NCBI GenBank assembly: GCA_949128115.1
Contig: OX421963.1
Location: 60,061,232-60,125,231, forward strand
Length of the DNA stretch: 64,000 bases
Source of the DNA: Anaspis maculata
Lineage: Eukaryota; Arthropoda; Insecta; Coleoptera; Scraptiidae
Direction: 5' to 3'
Shown: positions 1-12,389 of the stretch, one piece after another
Layout: the number at the start of each line of letters is the position of its first letter
How positions within the stretch are numbered: the stretch's first letter is position 1
The notes under the pieces: generated by a model
Databases searched by the model: none
Told to the model about the DNA's origin: nothing
Seen by the model: the letters and a program-made list of their open reading frames with translations, nothing else
Made by a program: the position numbers and the translations under genes

Positions 1-759
1 TAACTTGAACTCTTTTGTAACGGTAATGCATGTGAATGAAACTCGACACGAGCGTGGAGGCCTGGAAAAAATATTTTTCTCCAGCGGTCGAATTTATTTC
101 ACGCCTACTGAGCGTTAGTTTGTTGGGCTCAGGCAGGCAGCGTTTGGATAGGTTTGGAGACAACATTTTCATATCTGTCTATGAAACTGAGTAGCAAAAT
201 TCTGGAAACTGATCTGAGAATCATTAAAGATTATTTTGACGGTCACTAGGTACCCCCATGGGGATTAACTGCACAGAGATCATGGCTGACGACGGAGGGC
301 ATTCAACTTTTAAAGTGTTATTTTCTTTTTTCCTCTACCAACCTTCAAGGTTGTTATCATTTTGTACGTGTAAGTTTTCTTATGTTTGGAGAAGAAATAA
401 TTTTATAAAAACAACCGTGAAAATGACTGTCAGAGTGGCAGAGAATAAGATCTTGGTCGTTGAATTCCCTCCGCCGTTAGCCATCACTTCTGCAGTTAAC
501 TCCCATGTGGGTACTGACCGGCAAAACAATCATTGATGATTCATAAATCAATTTCCAGAATTAAACTGCTCAAACTTTCAGATAGATATGGAAATTTTGC
601 TCCCAAAGCTATCCAAACGCTCCCTACCTGAGCCCTGCAAACTGACGCTCAGTAGGCGTGAAAAAAAATTCGAGCGCTGGAGAAAAAATTTTTCCCAGGC
701 CTTCACGCTCGTGTCGAGTTTCATACACATGCATTACCGTTACCAAAGAGTTCAAGTTA
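1..759. repeat. Foldback (long inverted repeat) element at the window start
   Basis: Positions 1-306 and about 459-759 are reverse complements of each other with scattered mismatches. The outer end reads TAACTTGAACTCTTT on the left and AAAGAGTTCAAGTTA on the right. The unpaired loop is only about 150 bp, so the unit is nearly one hairpin. The left edge coincides with the window edge, so the left terminus and target duplication cannot be judged. The short ORFs inside are read-through of repeat sequence. Confidence 0.85.
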
Positions 760-3700
760 TTGATCCATGACCAAATTATCAATCATATCGATTGGTAACA
801 GCCAAGAAACTACTGGTCAATGAGGTGCTTGAAAATGCTCACTTCTTGGCGTGCCATTCTTTGCACGGTGGTCTCACAAACATTTTGACTTGGTGGATGG
901 AATCAGAGGATGCCGTTTACTCCAAAATGACACCACACTTGGCAGTTTATTCGTTGTGGGGATGAAGAATTGAGAAAAACTGTTTTTTCCGATCTGTCAT
1001 AAGAATTAATTTTTTTCAGTGTGAAGAACTATTTGGACATGGTAACAAATGTTGTCAATGTACAGGTTAGAGTCGTTTGATGGCCTCCCAGTAGGAATTA
1101 CGTGGTGGTATGGTGATTTGGTGGGAAGCCTCGCACCTTCAACTTTCAAGGGCCCCCCAGACCCCCTCCGCATCGAGTGCACCGATGTCTCCAACTCTTG
1201 AAATTAAAGTTGAGGGACCCCCAATCAAACCCCAAAAGCGCATTGCTTAAGCTCAAAATGCATAGTTTGAACGCTTAACCACCGGACTAATACTCGAATA
1301 GCTTGAAAAATCACTGATTTATTGAAAAATGTCAATTTTCGTGAAACTGACGACTAAGTTCAGGATTTTCCAGGAACGGCTAAAGATATTGGGTCGCGAT
1401 TCATTTTATCTTAACAAGCATTGAATTGTGAATCTCGAGGTTAATCTACACGGTGACTTTCATGATGCCTCCAACTCTCTTGGTTACAAGTTGGAATTTT
1501 GACTAGTTACTCGAAAACGCTATAACATTGTACTTATTGGGAACATAAATCATCATTATTCGAGTTCCAAAATCCAAAGTGTTGCCATATCATTTTTGTT
1601 GCGGAACTTTTTGAAAGACTATCGGCGTTCTATTACGTTCTACGTTTAATCTAAGGCTGTGAATTGAGAGTCTGAAAAGGTGCGAGTGTGAAATTTGGTA
1701 CTAATAATAATTACATGCTTGTAACTTCTCATAAAACACTAACTGTTTATTTAGCTTCACCACTAGGAAAAGGATACACCGATGCCAATAAATTAATGGA
1801 TAGTTACCAGGTTGGCGATAAATCAAATCGGGACAAGTTTTCTTGTGCTCGCTTATGTTACTTGTTTCAAAATAAGTGGCAGGTTACACGGGTGTCACTA
1901 GTAAAAATTGATTTTCTCGTAATGAGACTCAACAGTTTATAAATCATGGATTCTACACGACACACGTGCTTATTGCAAACACTAACCTAACTAGTTGTTG
2001 CTTTCCCACCTCCCGCAAAGACACCAACCCAACAACAGCCGTTTAACAAAACAACAATAACATTGCACCAGCCCGAAACTTTGCCGCGACCGATAAGGGA
2101 CAGCCTTTATATTCCGTTCGGAATGCCGTTTAATTTCCGTCGCTCGTTGTATAAATTATACGTATTGGTGTACATTTCATATCCCTTATGGCAATTAACT
2201 GGAAGTCGAGTCCAAGTTGACTCCAGCACAGAGAGGGCCTTTCCGCTGGCCTTCCTGGCGCTTGCTTTACCTCTAGTTCGTTCGGCGGGCGCTTATCGTC
2301 ATAATTGAAATTCTAAACATCGAGAGATCCTTCCTATTAGCTCCGCGTGGCCCTTTGTGTCTTTAATAATCAATTTAGTTCGGCAACGCTTATCTATCCC
2401 AGTTTATCTATAGACCGTTTAGCCCCAATAAATCTAAGCGGTATAGGTGTTTTGTTCGTGTTCGGATGGGAAATTAGCTGTTTACCTGTTTATTATTTAT
2501 TATACAGTCCGTGTCTCGCTCCATGCGTGACTCAATGGGTTTTATTTCTTGAGATTGCCGCGGAAAGTAAGAGTATCACGGTTTATCAGACCTATCAGAA
2601 CTCAGGACAAACTTAATCTGGATCCCATGAAATTATTGGCTACGTTTGCACCGTGAGTTTGGTCTGCGACCTAAGCACTAGACTCGACCTCGATCCGATT
2701 AGATTTACTCCACGTGGTGTAAACGATCACGGACAAGGACTAAGTTGGGACCTCGGTTGGGACCAAATGGCTTGGGCCAGGTCTCCGGTTAGCCGTAGAT
2801 TGACCTAAATTCGGTTTTTCAAGTTATTTAGTTTTAGTTTATTATTTAAAATAGGTCGGTCCTGTTAGTCTACCGGTGTAAACGCTGAAAGAGAAGAATT
2901 ACTTCAGGTGGAATTTGGGTCAGTGCTTGACACAGTTCGGCTTTAGTCCACCAGTGTCATCGTAGCCATTATGCAATTCGTAATATGAAGTAGTCAACAA
3001 AATGAGTATCACTGTTAAACTATTTCCAAAAGATTCCCGTATTTAGAAGAGATTCCTTTTATGAAGACAAACACAAAAGATACGGGAAAAAGTCTTTTCT
3101 ATTGCTGCAGACCGAGTAGAAATGACGAGCTTGTTGTAGTCCATGAATAACCTTTTTAGGGATGAGTAGCAAAAATATTTCTCATACGTGAGTTTTTCAT
3201 AGGTTATTTCCCATAGAGCTATAAATTTCACCGGACAAACTGGAATTTGCAAAATTTTGCATAGAAAATGTCTGAGACTTGATAATTCACACATTGAAAC
3301 CCCGAACCGAAGGAGGAAACACGTTAGGAGATTTCCAGAACCAACTTTTCTTCCAAGCGAAGAAAGTTTGGCACGTCTTGGTTTAGCTTGTATATCTCGT
3401 TTACTTCTATTTTCAGCAGAATAACTTTTTGAAGCAAAGATAAAGTGGCAAGCAGGGGGCTACGGCTACGACTGATGGCACCTGCAAAGTTTTGGAGCGA
3501 AACTATCAGCGGCCGTCAGCCGTATTCTCCTAACACTCCAGCTTGTCACTTTATTTTTGCTCCAAAAAGTCATTCTACTGGAAATAAAAAGTAAACGGGA
3601 TATAGGCAAGCGACCCTGAAATCAGCTGCCAAATGCAAGTTAAACAGCTTGGCCTGGCCTGGCCTGGCTGAAGGTTGCTCAAAATAAACATTTGATATGG

Positions 3701-4384
3701 GGGTTTTCCAACATGTTTCGAAATCCATTTGTTTATAATTCAGTTAGAAAACACTTCAAGCTATCCATTTCTGCTGAAGAAAACATTCCTATCGATTGAG
3801 AACATTAGAAATTAATCTTGAAGGATTAGAGAAAATTGAGAAATATGATAGGTAGGTACATGATAGGTAGTACCGATTTGGGATCTGATTCTTTCGTCCT
3901 CAAAAACATTAAGTAGGTATCGTAGTTTCTTCAAGCTCGTCATCTGACTCTTCATCATGTTGAGTCTTTCTCAATGGGACCCGATCTATTGCTACAGTCG
4001 TGAGAAACTATTCCACACACTTATGATTGTAGTTTTCATTATTATCTAATTTATCAATAATAGGCCAGTCGGTATTTTGCAAAAATCTGTACAATCTAGA
4101 AACAATTCAGACCAAGCTTTTCTTGGTGTCGAATTCTTCATAAGATCACTAGGTATCTACCACTGAGTTACCATCCAAATAGGACTTATGCATATTCCTC
4201 TACATCTTGGCATATCAAAAGATGCCTTTTAAACGTGCAGAACGTTTTTATCACCACCAAACTTTTTTATAATATTTTCTATTTTCAATTTTGAACTTCT
4301 TTGGGGTGAGAAAAAGACTGGTCACAGAACTGGTTAAATTTCACATAAGATATGTTTTTCAAGGTGAACTCTACAACATACATA
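760..4384. other. Non-coding stretch, no supported gene
   Basis: No ORF here looks like a protein family I know. Positions 2,040-2,620 are less AT-rich, lack obvious repeats and read like unique DNA. The rest is AT-rich with short tandem motifs such as GGCCT at 3,650-3,670. I see no tRNA or rRNA gene. Confidence 0.5.
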
Positions 4385-4470
4385 TAAAAAATTCAGCCAA
4401 ACTCACCAAAACCACTTTTCCATAGTAAACGAGCTGGGTCCTTTCACATTTGGGCGAAATCGTATGAAAA
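4385..4470 (-). repeat. Decayed terminal copy of the 16.6-18.3 kb foldback family
   Basis: The stretch with CAGCCAAACTCACC, then AAAACCACTTTT and GGGTCCTTTCA, matches with gaps and mismatches the outer end of the foldback at 18,265-18,322. It is an old fragment of the same terminal repeat. Confidence 0.6.
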
Positions 4471-4754
4471 GAGGTTTAATATTGCTGTTGCGTCGGAGGC
4501 TGAATAAGTTCAGAAAGCATATTAGACATGAACATGTTGCATCTCAGTTTGATCTAAATGCTGATCTTCAGTTTGGTAGAATATGGATACAGTGTGTGGA
4601 AACCAGACACTGTTTCCACAGTTTCTGAGCGGTTTCTGATTTGAAGGTGGTGAGGTGGTGACAGCGGCATACAAAATGATTGTATTCTGTATACCTACCT
4701 ATGTTTCACGCCAGAATATTATCGTGTGAAGACTATTGGTGGAAAGACTATAAA

Positions 4755-5120
4755 GATTGATGTTATTTCAAGTGGTTTGGGAGCGGTTTAATCTATGTTG
4801 GCCGCGAATAATAAGATTGCAATACAGCCTTGACTTGTTTCGGGTGTGACAACTATATGTATTAACGAAAGAACTAGAATTCCAGAGGGGCTCATAAGAG
4901 TTGCAAGAATAATGTTATTTCAAGTTAGTTGGAGGCAATTTTTTCTGTGCATGTTAGCGGCGAGCTATGAAAATTTTATATAGCCTTGTCCAGGTTTAGA
5001 ACTGACAGCTATATGTTAGCGAAATAATTAGGACGCTGGAACGTATGGTCTTGGGAGGAGTTGCAATAAAGGACAGACCGATGGACGGACAAACATGATA
5101 TGCAATAACATTTCAAGTTC
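4755..5120. repeat. Degenerate tandem repeat, about 150-bp period
   Basis: The motif TGTTATTTCAAGT at 4,761 recurs at 4,913 and, weakly, near 5,107. Each copy is followed by related text on rate of decay similar to its neighbour (GGAG or GGGAG, GCGGCGAG or GCCGCGAA, then ACAGCTATATGT or ACAACTATATGT). It is probably a decayed local duplication. Confidence 0.5.
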
Positions 5121-5125
5121 AAGTA

Positions 5126-5878
5126 CTATAGTGTGTTCAATCCTACAGTGATTCTAGTCGGCTGGGCAAATTTTACAGTTTGGCAATGTAGACTTGATGT
5201 CCAACTGGCAAGTGTGCCTCTGGCCTCATGTCCCAAAACATAGGTTATTGGAATAATTGGAAATCAGTTTCTGTTACGTCGCTTTTTCTGAAAATATCGG
5301 ATAATAGGTGGCATTCAGGTAATTTTCTTATCATCAGTTCTTTTCATTGTAGCTCCGACCAAGCTCCAAAGGTGTTCCAAGGTACGAAACTAATCCTAAG
5401 ATGTGGATAATAGAGTGATATTGGTAATCGATTGGCTGCTAAAAATAAGCTCAAGTTGCTCCTCATACTATGTTCTGCAGAATGCCGTGGACACGATTGA
5501 CCTTTATATGGGTGATAACGGTCTTCATGTAGAAAACTACGCAGTGTAAACAGTATGATGAATTCCAATTATTGGTGGAGTCTCTGTGCGGATGTTTCAC
5601 TTTCAGATCTGAGAAGACTTGAAAAAGGAATGGGAAGAAATGTAGTCGTAGCCCTATTTTATATGGATATTGGAGCCATAATCAATTTGACGGCTGTATC
5701 AAATTATGACACTGTCAAACTTGAGCTCTCGAACAGCATTGCAACCAACTGCCAAGCTCTAGGGAGTTTTCAAATTTCAGATTGGGAAACTCTAGGGGAA
5801 ACTTGAAATCTTGGAAACAAAATCTCTCAGCCGACCAGAATCACGGTAGGAGTAACCGTACTACAATTGTCCTGTTAC
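5126..5878. mobile_element. MITE-like element with terminal inverted repeats
   Basis: The left end at about 5,126-5,180 (core GTGATTCTAGTCGGCTG) is matched in reverse complement by the right end at about 5,830-5,878 (core CAGCCGACCAGAATCAC). The element is about 750 bp and codes for no recognisable transposase. A fragment of the same terminal repeat lies at 8,316-8,450. Confidence 0.6.
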
Positions 5879-8315
5879 GCTTGGTGCGTGAATTTCTCAT
5901 GAATTTTTGATAATCCAATACAATCACAATAAATAATATGACCGTGTAAAATAATAGTGAAAATGGTATTTATGTGGTTATCACGAGTCAGGATCTCACC
6001 CGAAAAGTTAAGATAGCTTTTTGACAAGTAGCGTGAAATATAAATTGTCAATATTACAAAAGTGCAACTAGAGGTAATGAGGTTGAAGTCACCTGTAAAC
6101 GACATGACATGTCAAACCCAATAGTGCGCGTGCGCCGCGCGCTGGAGCCGGTCAATTTTATTAAGACTACTCGGAATACCAGAGGGACCTGTGGGCGGAG
6201 CCTAAATGCGCGAACTGAGTTCATCCAGTGGCGCACCTAGATATGCAGTGGGATTTTAGGTTCGCCTGTGGCCTGGTAACGGTCCAGCACTCCAGCTGAC
6301 GGTGTTGCTCCCCTTATTTCAACACACGGACTCGTCCAAAACGATTTTTGTTTTTCTGTTTAGCCCCGCCCACAGGTCCCTGTGGTGTGCCGTCAACTCT
6401 ACATCAGTGCAGGTTTTATACCGGTGTCACAAAAAATTACAGTACTTTTCATCACCAAATAGATTGTGAACGCCATGTATGGGTGAAAAAATCCTATAAT
6501 ACCTTCCTGCGAATCTAAATCACGCCATTCTGGAATTAATCAACCCCTGCATGAAAAACTTAATTTCAGGAGGTCCGTAAAATTTTAATTGTTATTTATC
6601 GAGATACGGGCTTCTACGACCCCCACACCACTTGCAAATAATGGTGAAAAATGTGATGACGTGAAACAGGCGCTTCATGTTACCGGCAGCAGTTTCGAAA
6701 TAGAAGCCGTAACACTGATGCCGATCCATTCCGATATTTGCGACTGGATAACCGTATCAGTTGTTCATAACATTATCAGAGTTGTACTATTATAAATTAG
6801 AGTATTGCGGGATGAAGCTTTGATGTCGACTACTCGACTATACTAATTCTTTAGGCACGCACGTTTGAACTGGAATGCTCGATCCACACACTAAATCCCT
6901 ACTGTTTGAATCAAATAAACTCGCTCTGGTAATGCGTTTTTGGTCGAGTGGTAGAGATGAAAAAAAGTCGTTTCTTTTACCTGTACATTTCGTCGCATTT
7001 GTTATCGCGCTGTAGCGTTACGAGCTGATTTTTGGACTCAAAGTATCGGAGCATCAATAAAGGAAATGAAAAAAACTTCTCACGCTACAACCATCATCAT
7101 TACTGGAGCCAACCAACACGACGAACCAGTCTCCAGTACCTACCACATCTTTGATTAATGTTCTGGGCAAAGTTTCCTCATCTGGACCCGAGAGCTGCCT
7201 GATGCTTGGGCCCGGCTCGAAGAGATGGGAGTTGTACGTTTGTGTATACGCACGCAGGTCGTGCGTCCATTAACCGAAATGCCCCAATTTGTGCCTTGGA
7301 CGCCATTAATAACGACAATATTTCGTGCGAATTCCAGCCCACTACGTAATGACGTAAATACTAACGTTTGGAGTTGGCGCCGCACCTGCACCGGACGTTC
7401 TCCCGTTTTTGTTTGCATGCATAATGCTATAGGGTTGCTGCTGTGTTGACAGACGGTCTGTCCATTAATCTCCACCAGGAAATGAGCCGCGTGCGAATCA
7501 ATTGACCATCAGTTGGAGCTACCCTTCCTGCGATGCCGACACGAGTCTGGAGGATATCGAGATGCAAGAGCGTTTCAGTAATTGAGTTCCTCTGAAGTTG
7601 CAATCACTGAGAAATCACTGCGGTCTACGGTCGGCTGTCCGTATTCCGTGATTTGTCTCACTGTGTTGATGCTCTGACATTTTACACTCTTCTTCGAAGT
7701 GTCTCGAGATTGAGACTACGTTGCTGCTCAGAGTCGAGAATATTGCTCAGTCTGAACCTCCACAATAAATATGAGAATCAATCAAGCGCCTGAACTACTG
7801 TGTGTACTGTGCTAGACCTCTGTGGCGTCTCCTCACAACCGAATGGGATGAGATTTTTTGATAATGATGGAGGTCCAACCCGTTGATCAAAACCAAATTC
7901 AAATTTCCGCCAATTGCTGTCGTGCAACGACACTGTCAGCAGGTATATGGTCTAACAATGTGGTGGTGATGGCGCACCACAGCATCAGGTGGTCACCGTG
8001 TATACGCATACACAACGTTCTTTAATAATTTATACGGTCAGCGGGTTTTGAAAGTTAATTGCTGAATATGATGAATGGCAGATACCGGCAGTGGGTAGAA
8101 TAATAATTACACGTGAGGCTGCGTGGTCCATTCGATTGCATGGTGGAGAGTCCTGTCGATCAGAACGCATCCCAACCCGCATCGATGGTGGCAGCCCATG
8201 CATCGTTGTTGTTGGATACCATTTTGCAAACAGCACTTCCCATCTGTCTCCAAAATTTACATGGAATTGATTGTGCCTTGAGTAGTTATAGGTACACAGC
8301 ACAACTGGAAAGGAT
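5879..8315. other. Mostly unique-looking sequence with a small hairpin
   Basis: No supported gene. AGGGACCTGTGGGCGG near 6,178 and CCGCCCACAGGTCCCT near 6,366 form an 18-bp-class inverted repeat about 180 bp apart. The 7,150-7,480 stretch is open on both strands and relatively GC-rich but resembles no family I know. The 7,000-8,300 stretch looks like unique genomic DNA. Confidence 0.4.
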
Positions 8316-8450
8316 ATAGTACGTTAAAGCCTAGTATGATTCCAGTGATATGATTTTCTAAATTCCTCCTCTTCAAATGCGTCGCGTGGCGAGACTCCCA
8401 GCCGACTAGAATCACACTAGCCGACTAGTTGAACACACTATAGTTGTTGA
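8316..8450. repeat. Fragment of the 5.1-5.9 kb TIR element
   Basis: CAGCCGACTAGAATCACA and the following GTTGAACACACTATAG match the termini at 5,126-5,170 and 5,830-5,870 in reverse complement. Confidence 0.6.
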
Positions 8451-9254
8451 TCTTTAAGTGTACTTTCAAGGAGTTAGATCCAAACTGGACTTTTATGGCA
8501 CCACTTTGATATACTTGGTATAGATTGACAACGTCACTGAAATTAATTCATTGGGAATTCCTTAGAATCCCACCATGAGATTTCCATGAATTTCAAATCT
8601 GTGCCTATTTTTGTAGGCAACGCCGGCGCCAGTCTGTTTTCACCTATGAGGGAGGGCCTATCACCGACGCCGGTGAATGCTCTCTTCCACTATACCGGGA
8701 ATTTAGCCGCACCCCTGTGCACACTAAGGGTGGGCTAAATTAGTTTATTGAGCCATATTGTTTTAATTTCAGTCGTAAACAGGTGAGACTGACTGAACCC
8801 ACTTTTTAAAAAAATTAATGTTAGTAAGTGAACACTACTCAACTAGTAGTTAAAATCTCCTTAGGTCAACTACTAGTGCTCAATGTGAACACTAATATTT
8901 GGAGTGGTAGCAAGTGTTAATTTCACTTGATGAACTCTCTGGAAGGTAATCATTCTGCAAGTGAATTTTATCCCTAGAGCATAAATAAGTCTCGTCTCGT
9001 CTCGAGTCTCATACAAGAGTCTCATGCGAGCGTCTCAAAAATGTTCGTGAGATAAGAGTTACTCAGAAAAAAATCTGTTGTGGCACCATAATACTTTTCC
9101 GACTACTACCAGGATTCTTTGAACATTTTTATTCAAGACGTCTCTTTGAGTAGAAAGTTGGAACTTGATTGCAAAATTTAGAAAATGTGCAGCATCTAAC
9201 AATCAAGCACGACGTAAAATTTTAAACAAGGCTCTGGGTGGAAATAGTGGGATT
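8451..9254. other. AT-rich spacer, no gene
   Basis: A short region of small inverted motifs (AACACTACTCAACTAGTAG against CAACTACTAGTGCTCAATG) lies at about 8,825-8,895. A GTCTC-rich run (GTCTCGTCTCGAGTCTCA) lies at 8,990-9,015. I see no coding signal. Confidence 0.35.
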
Positions 9255-11215
9255 CTTATGTATGGAAACGCATTTGGCGGTTCTAGTAGAGGAAAAATGA
9301 GACTCTATTGTGACTTTCGTGTGCACGGAAAGGTAAAAAGCTGGGGTGCATTTTTTATGGTGTAGTATGGCTTGGGGATGAAGAATCCACTTGTCGTCAA
9401 AAAATCGTTCAGTGTGGGGGCGGTATGGGGGCGGTTTTGTGAAAAAACAGTTTTTTTAAAAAATGTTCTACAGTTTGTCAGCTTTTGGCTGATATCAGCT
9501 TGGAACAAATCCGTCAACTGTAAGTTGTCGTAAATAATTTATGAATAAAAAGGTGATCATTTACTTTGCCATAAGAATACATGTGAAACTTGACTGCCTC
9601 GTGCGCAAAGAACGTTGAATATCTCAGTAACGTGTTGAATGACATTTTTCATTCCACTCCCACTCAATTATCTCCGTAACCACTAGTTCAATTTCTTCTG
9701 TAAACCATGTTACCTATTCCATTGCGATTGTTGCGGTTTTTTCTGATTTGATTTATCTTGAATAGTAACTGAGCTAGGGACGGAATTGTAATGTACTGCA
9801 TGCAGCGGACAAGTGCAGCGCTGAGGCCCTCGCGTACCCCTGCCACCCGCGCACCCCCGCGAAGGCTATGGTGTATTGAGGCGGGAAATCTGCTGACTTA
9901 TTATTGTAGCTGATGATCGAAACATTGTAAAAGTGTAGTCGGTAAATTTGCAATATAAATAAATATATACCCCTTGAATTACGACGTACATCTTCACATA
10001 TTCTAATAGTCCAGTCAAAATAGGTTTTAACCGGAAATAAATTCCGAAGTTGACGAAATTTGGTGGATCGATGCAGAATAGAACGTGGAATGATATACTG
10101 GAATTCCCAAAAGGCTTGACTTTTTTTTAGGACCAATAAAAAGCACCATCCTTGGAAATTTTCGTTTTTTTTTCCGAATAACTTGTAAACTATTACCTTT
10201 AGAACACAGCACCAACAAAGCAAATGTAGGCCGTTAAATTCTCAAGAGATCAGTATAAAACTCATTACTGTTCAGTCAATAGCCTCTGAGATACCGCGTC
10301 TGCAAAAACGCAGTGAAAATTACTTAAAATATATTTCCGAATTTTATGTATTATCCATTCCAAGCTTAAAAAAACCACAGTTGTCTATGATATTTTCTCT
10401 TCAAGTTGGACAATCTGATACGTTGATGGATTGGGAAAGTCAAGATGATTTAATCAAATTTGTCAAAGTGATGTTTGCTCTGCTGGATTGCCGTTTTAAT
10501 TCAATTGTTAGGTCAGATTTTGACACTGACACAATATTTTCATCAGTTTCCGTCTTCAAAACGCCATTATTCATGTTATTTCGATAGTGAAAGTATTGAG
10601 AAGTGCAACAGTAAGAATATACAGTTTGAAAAGTGATCGAGGCGAACCCAGTTCTACCGCCGTAGTGTGATTTAGTCGCAAAAGAATCTCGTGACCTGAA
10701 ATCGTCGCGCCCTGTAAAAACCTAGTCGCGTTAATTGACCCTCTCTTCCAGGATCATGAACTGTGGTCCTGGCCAAAAGAAAGCGGCTGAGATCAGTGGG
10801 CAAACCTGTGACCTGCCGGCGACGCAGTCCCCAGAATGACAATTTGACAACACAGCGTAGTTCAGGTGAAGGTTTCATGTCAAACGGACACAAATTTGAA
10901 CGTAACCTCCCTTGTATCAAGATGACATTAAACATCAAAAATCAGGGACACCAACATAACTCGAATTTTTCATGGCCAGCTGTGGTTTTTTTAAGCTTGG
11001 AATGGATTATAACAATTTGCATAATGTCAATCCAGGGGCTGTAACGTGGACAGCGAATGTGCGAATTTCAATGTGTTTTTTCTACATTCGGTATCACACT
11101 TTTGTTTAGAAGTCACCAACTTCAAAATGGTACTTTTTCTCGACCTTTGAAATCGATACTTGATGTCCCGAAGAATCCCCAAAAATCGATTTTTTTCATA
11201 AATAAAATGATCTGC
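9255..11215 (-). repeat. Left arm of the giant 9.25-13.7 kb palindrome (with a MITE inside)
   Basis: This arm pairs in reverse complement with 12,390-13,720. Matching stretches are 9,255-10,350 with about 12,612-13,720, and 11,010-11,215 with about 12,390-12,600. The break between the two is caused by the 653-bp element at 10,354-11,006, which is absent from the right arm. Both arms keep a 149-codon ORF (minus strand about 10,223-9,774; plus strand 12,742-13,191). They differ at more than a dozen residues and have no recognisable domain, so coding function is doubtful. The arm ends fade gradually beyond 9,255 and 13,720. Confidence 0.85.
10354..11006. mobile_element. 653-bp MITE inserted into the palindrome arm
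   Basis: The termini are TCCATTCCAAGCTTAAAA on the left and its reverse complement ending TTGGAATGGA on the right. TTA at 10,351-10,353 and 11,007-11,009 flank it as a 3-bp target duplication. The corresponding point of the opposite palindrome arm (about 12,610) lacks it, which is empty-site evidence within the same molecule. A TWA-type target duplication suits a PIF/Harbinger-type non-autonomous element, but no transposase is present and the family is inferred. Confidence 0.7.
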
Positions 11216-11549
11216 TCGCAGTCTTCCTTCAAAAAAAAAAAAAAAAAACCCTGAAGATGAGCGCCATCAGCTCGAAATATATATTGGTCAGAAAATAGAC
11301 AACGATTTTATTAAGTAGTGTATAGACAGAAGAACATCGATATTGATTCCTTCAAATTGATTGTTTTTATTTCTGACAGGTTTCGCAGGTCTCTGGCCCT
11401 TCTTCATCAAAGTGTGGAGTCTAAAATAAAATACATAAAACAAGTAGGTAGGTACATAAAAGGTGAATGATAACACACCGAATCACCGACATTGTATAAA
11501 TGGTGAAGATAAAGTTTGTGAATATGATAAGTGAATTGTTTTAAAATTT

Positions 11550-12155
11550 TTCAGATGTCAGTATAACATTTGTGATGTTGTCATGGAAGAACGGACAAAA
11601 GAACTTGATGGAAATGTATGAAATAATCATAGAGCTAATAATGATGGTACAAGGTGGGTGATGAATTATTGAAAGGATGGTTGAATGGAAAGAAAGAAGC
11701 TTATTTAAATCAAAGGCGTTGTAAAAATGTTCAAAAAAAAAATCTATACAATCTTTTAGGCAATTTCGGACAGAATTATTAGTTGCTTTACAAATTTCAA
11801 AAACCTCTATACTATCTAAAAGCCGTCTTTTTTTACAAACATGTAAAATTTCAAAATTAGTTCCAAGGACGAAGTTATGATTTTCTGAGATGATTTTGAT
11901 GATTAGATGATTATGATTAATAATTCTTTCCAAAATTGCCTAAATGATTGTATAGATTTCCCTTTTAAACATTTTTACAACGCCTTTGATTCAAATAACC
12001 TTTTCTCTTAGTCAACCATCCTGCTTTCATTATTTATCACCCACCTTGTACCATTATTATTAGCTCTATTATTCCATACATTTCCATCAAGTTCTTTTGT
12101 GCGTTCTTCCACGACAACATCACAAATGTTATATTGACATCTGAAGAATTCAAAA
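11550..12155. repeat. Inner foldback at the centre of the giant palindrome
   Basis: The text at 11,553-11,770 (CAGATGTCAGTATAACATTT, later AATCAAAGGCGTTGTAAAAA) is reverse-complementary to 11,965-12,150. It is a separate hairpin nested in the middle of the 9.25-13.7 kb structure. Neither 11,216-11,549 nor 12,156-12,389 on its two sides pairs with the other; both are AT-rich and non-coding. Confidence 0.75.
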
Positions 12156-12389
12156 ACAATCCACAAATGCAAGTACAATATTCAGCAGTTAGTGTCCGGA
12201 CTACCTTTTTTTTCTGAATAGGTCGTTTTAGTCTTTCAACCCATACAACTCAGAAACCATGTAGTGAATATTTATCCACTATAGGATAAATATTCCGAAA
12301 CATGTTATTTTTTCTGTATTCAATTCTTCATATTTTCCCTGGATGGTTTTGCTCTACCTAAGTGAAAAATGAGGCAAATAGTATGGTAT

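Noticed and set aside
7155..7475. ORFs open on both strands, relatively GC-rich
   Set aside because: No motif, no splice context and no reason to prefer either strand.
9774..10223. 149-codon ORFs conserved in both arms of the giant palindrome
   Set aside because: Conservation follows from repeat homology, several frames are open at once, changes are not biased to silent positions, and no domain is visible.
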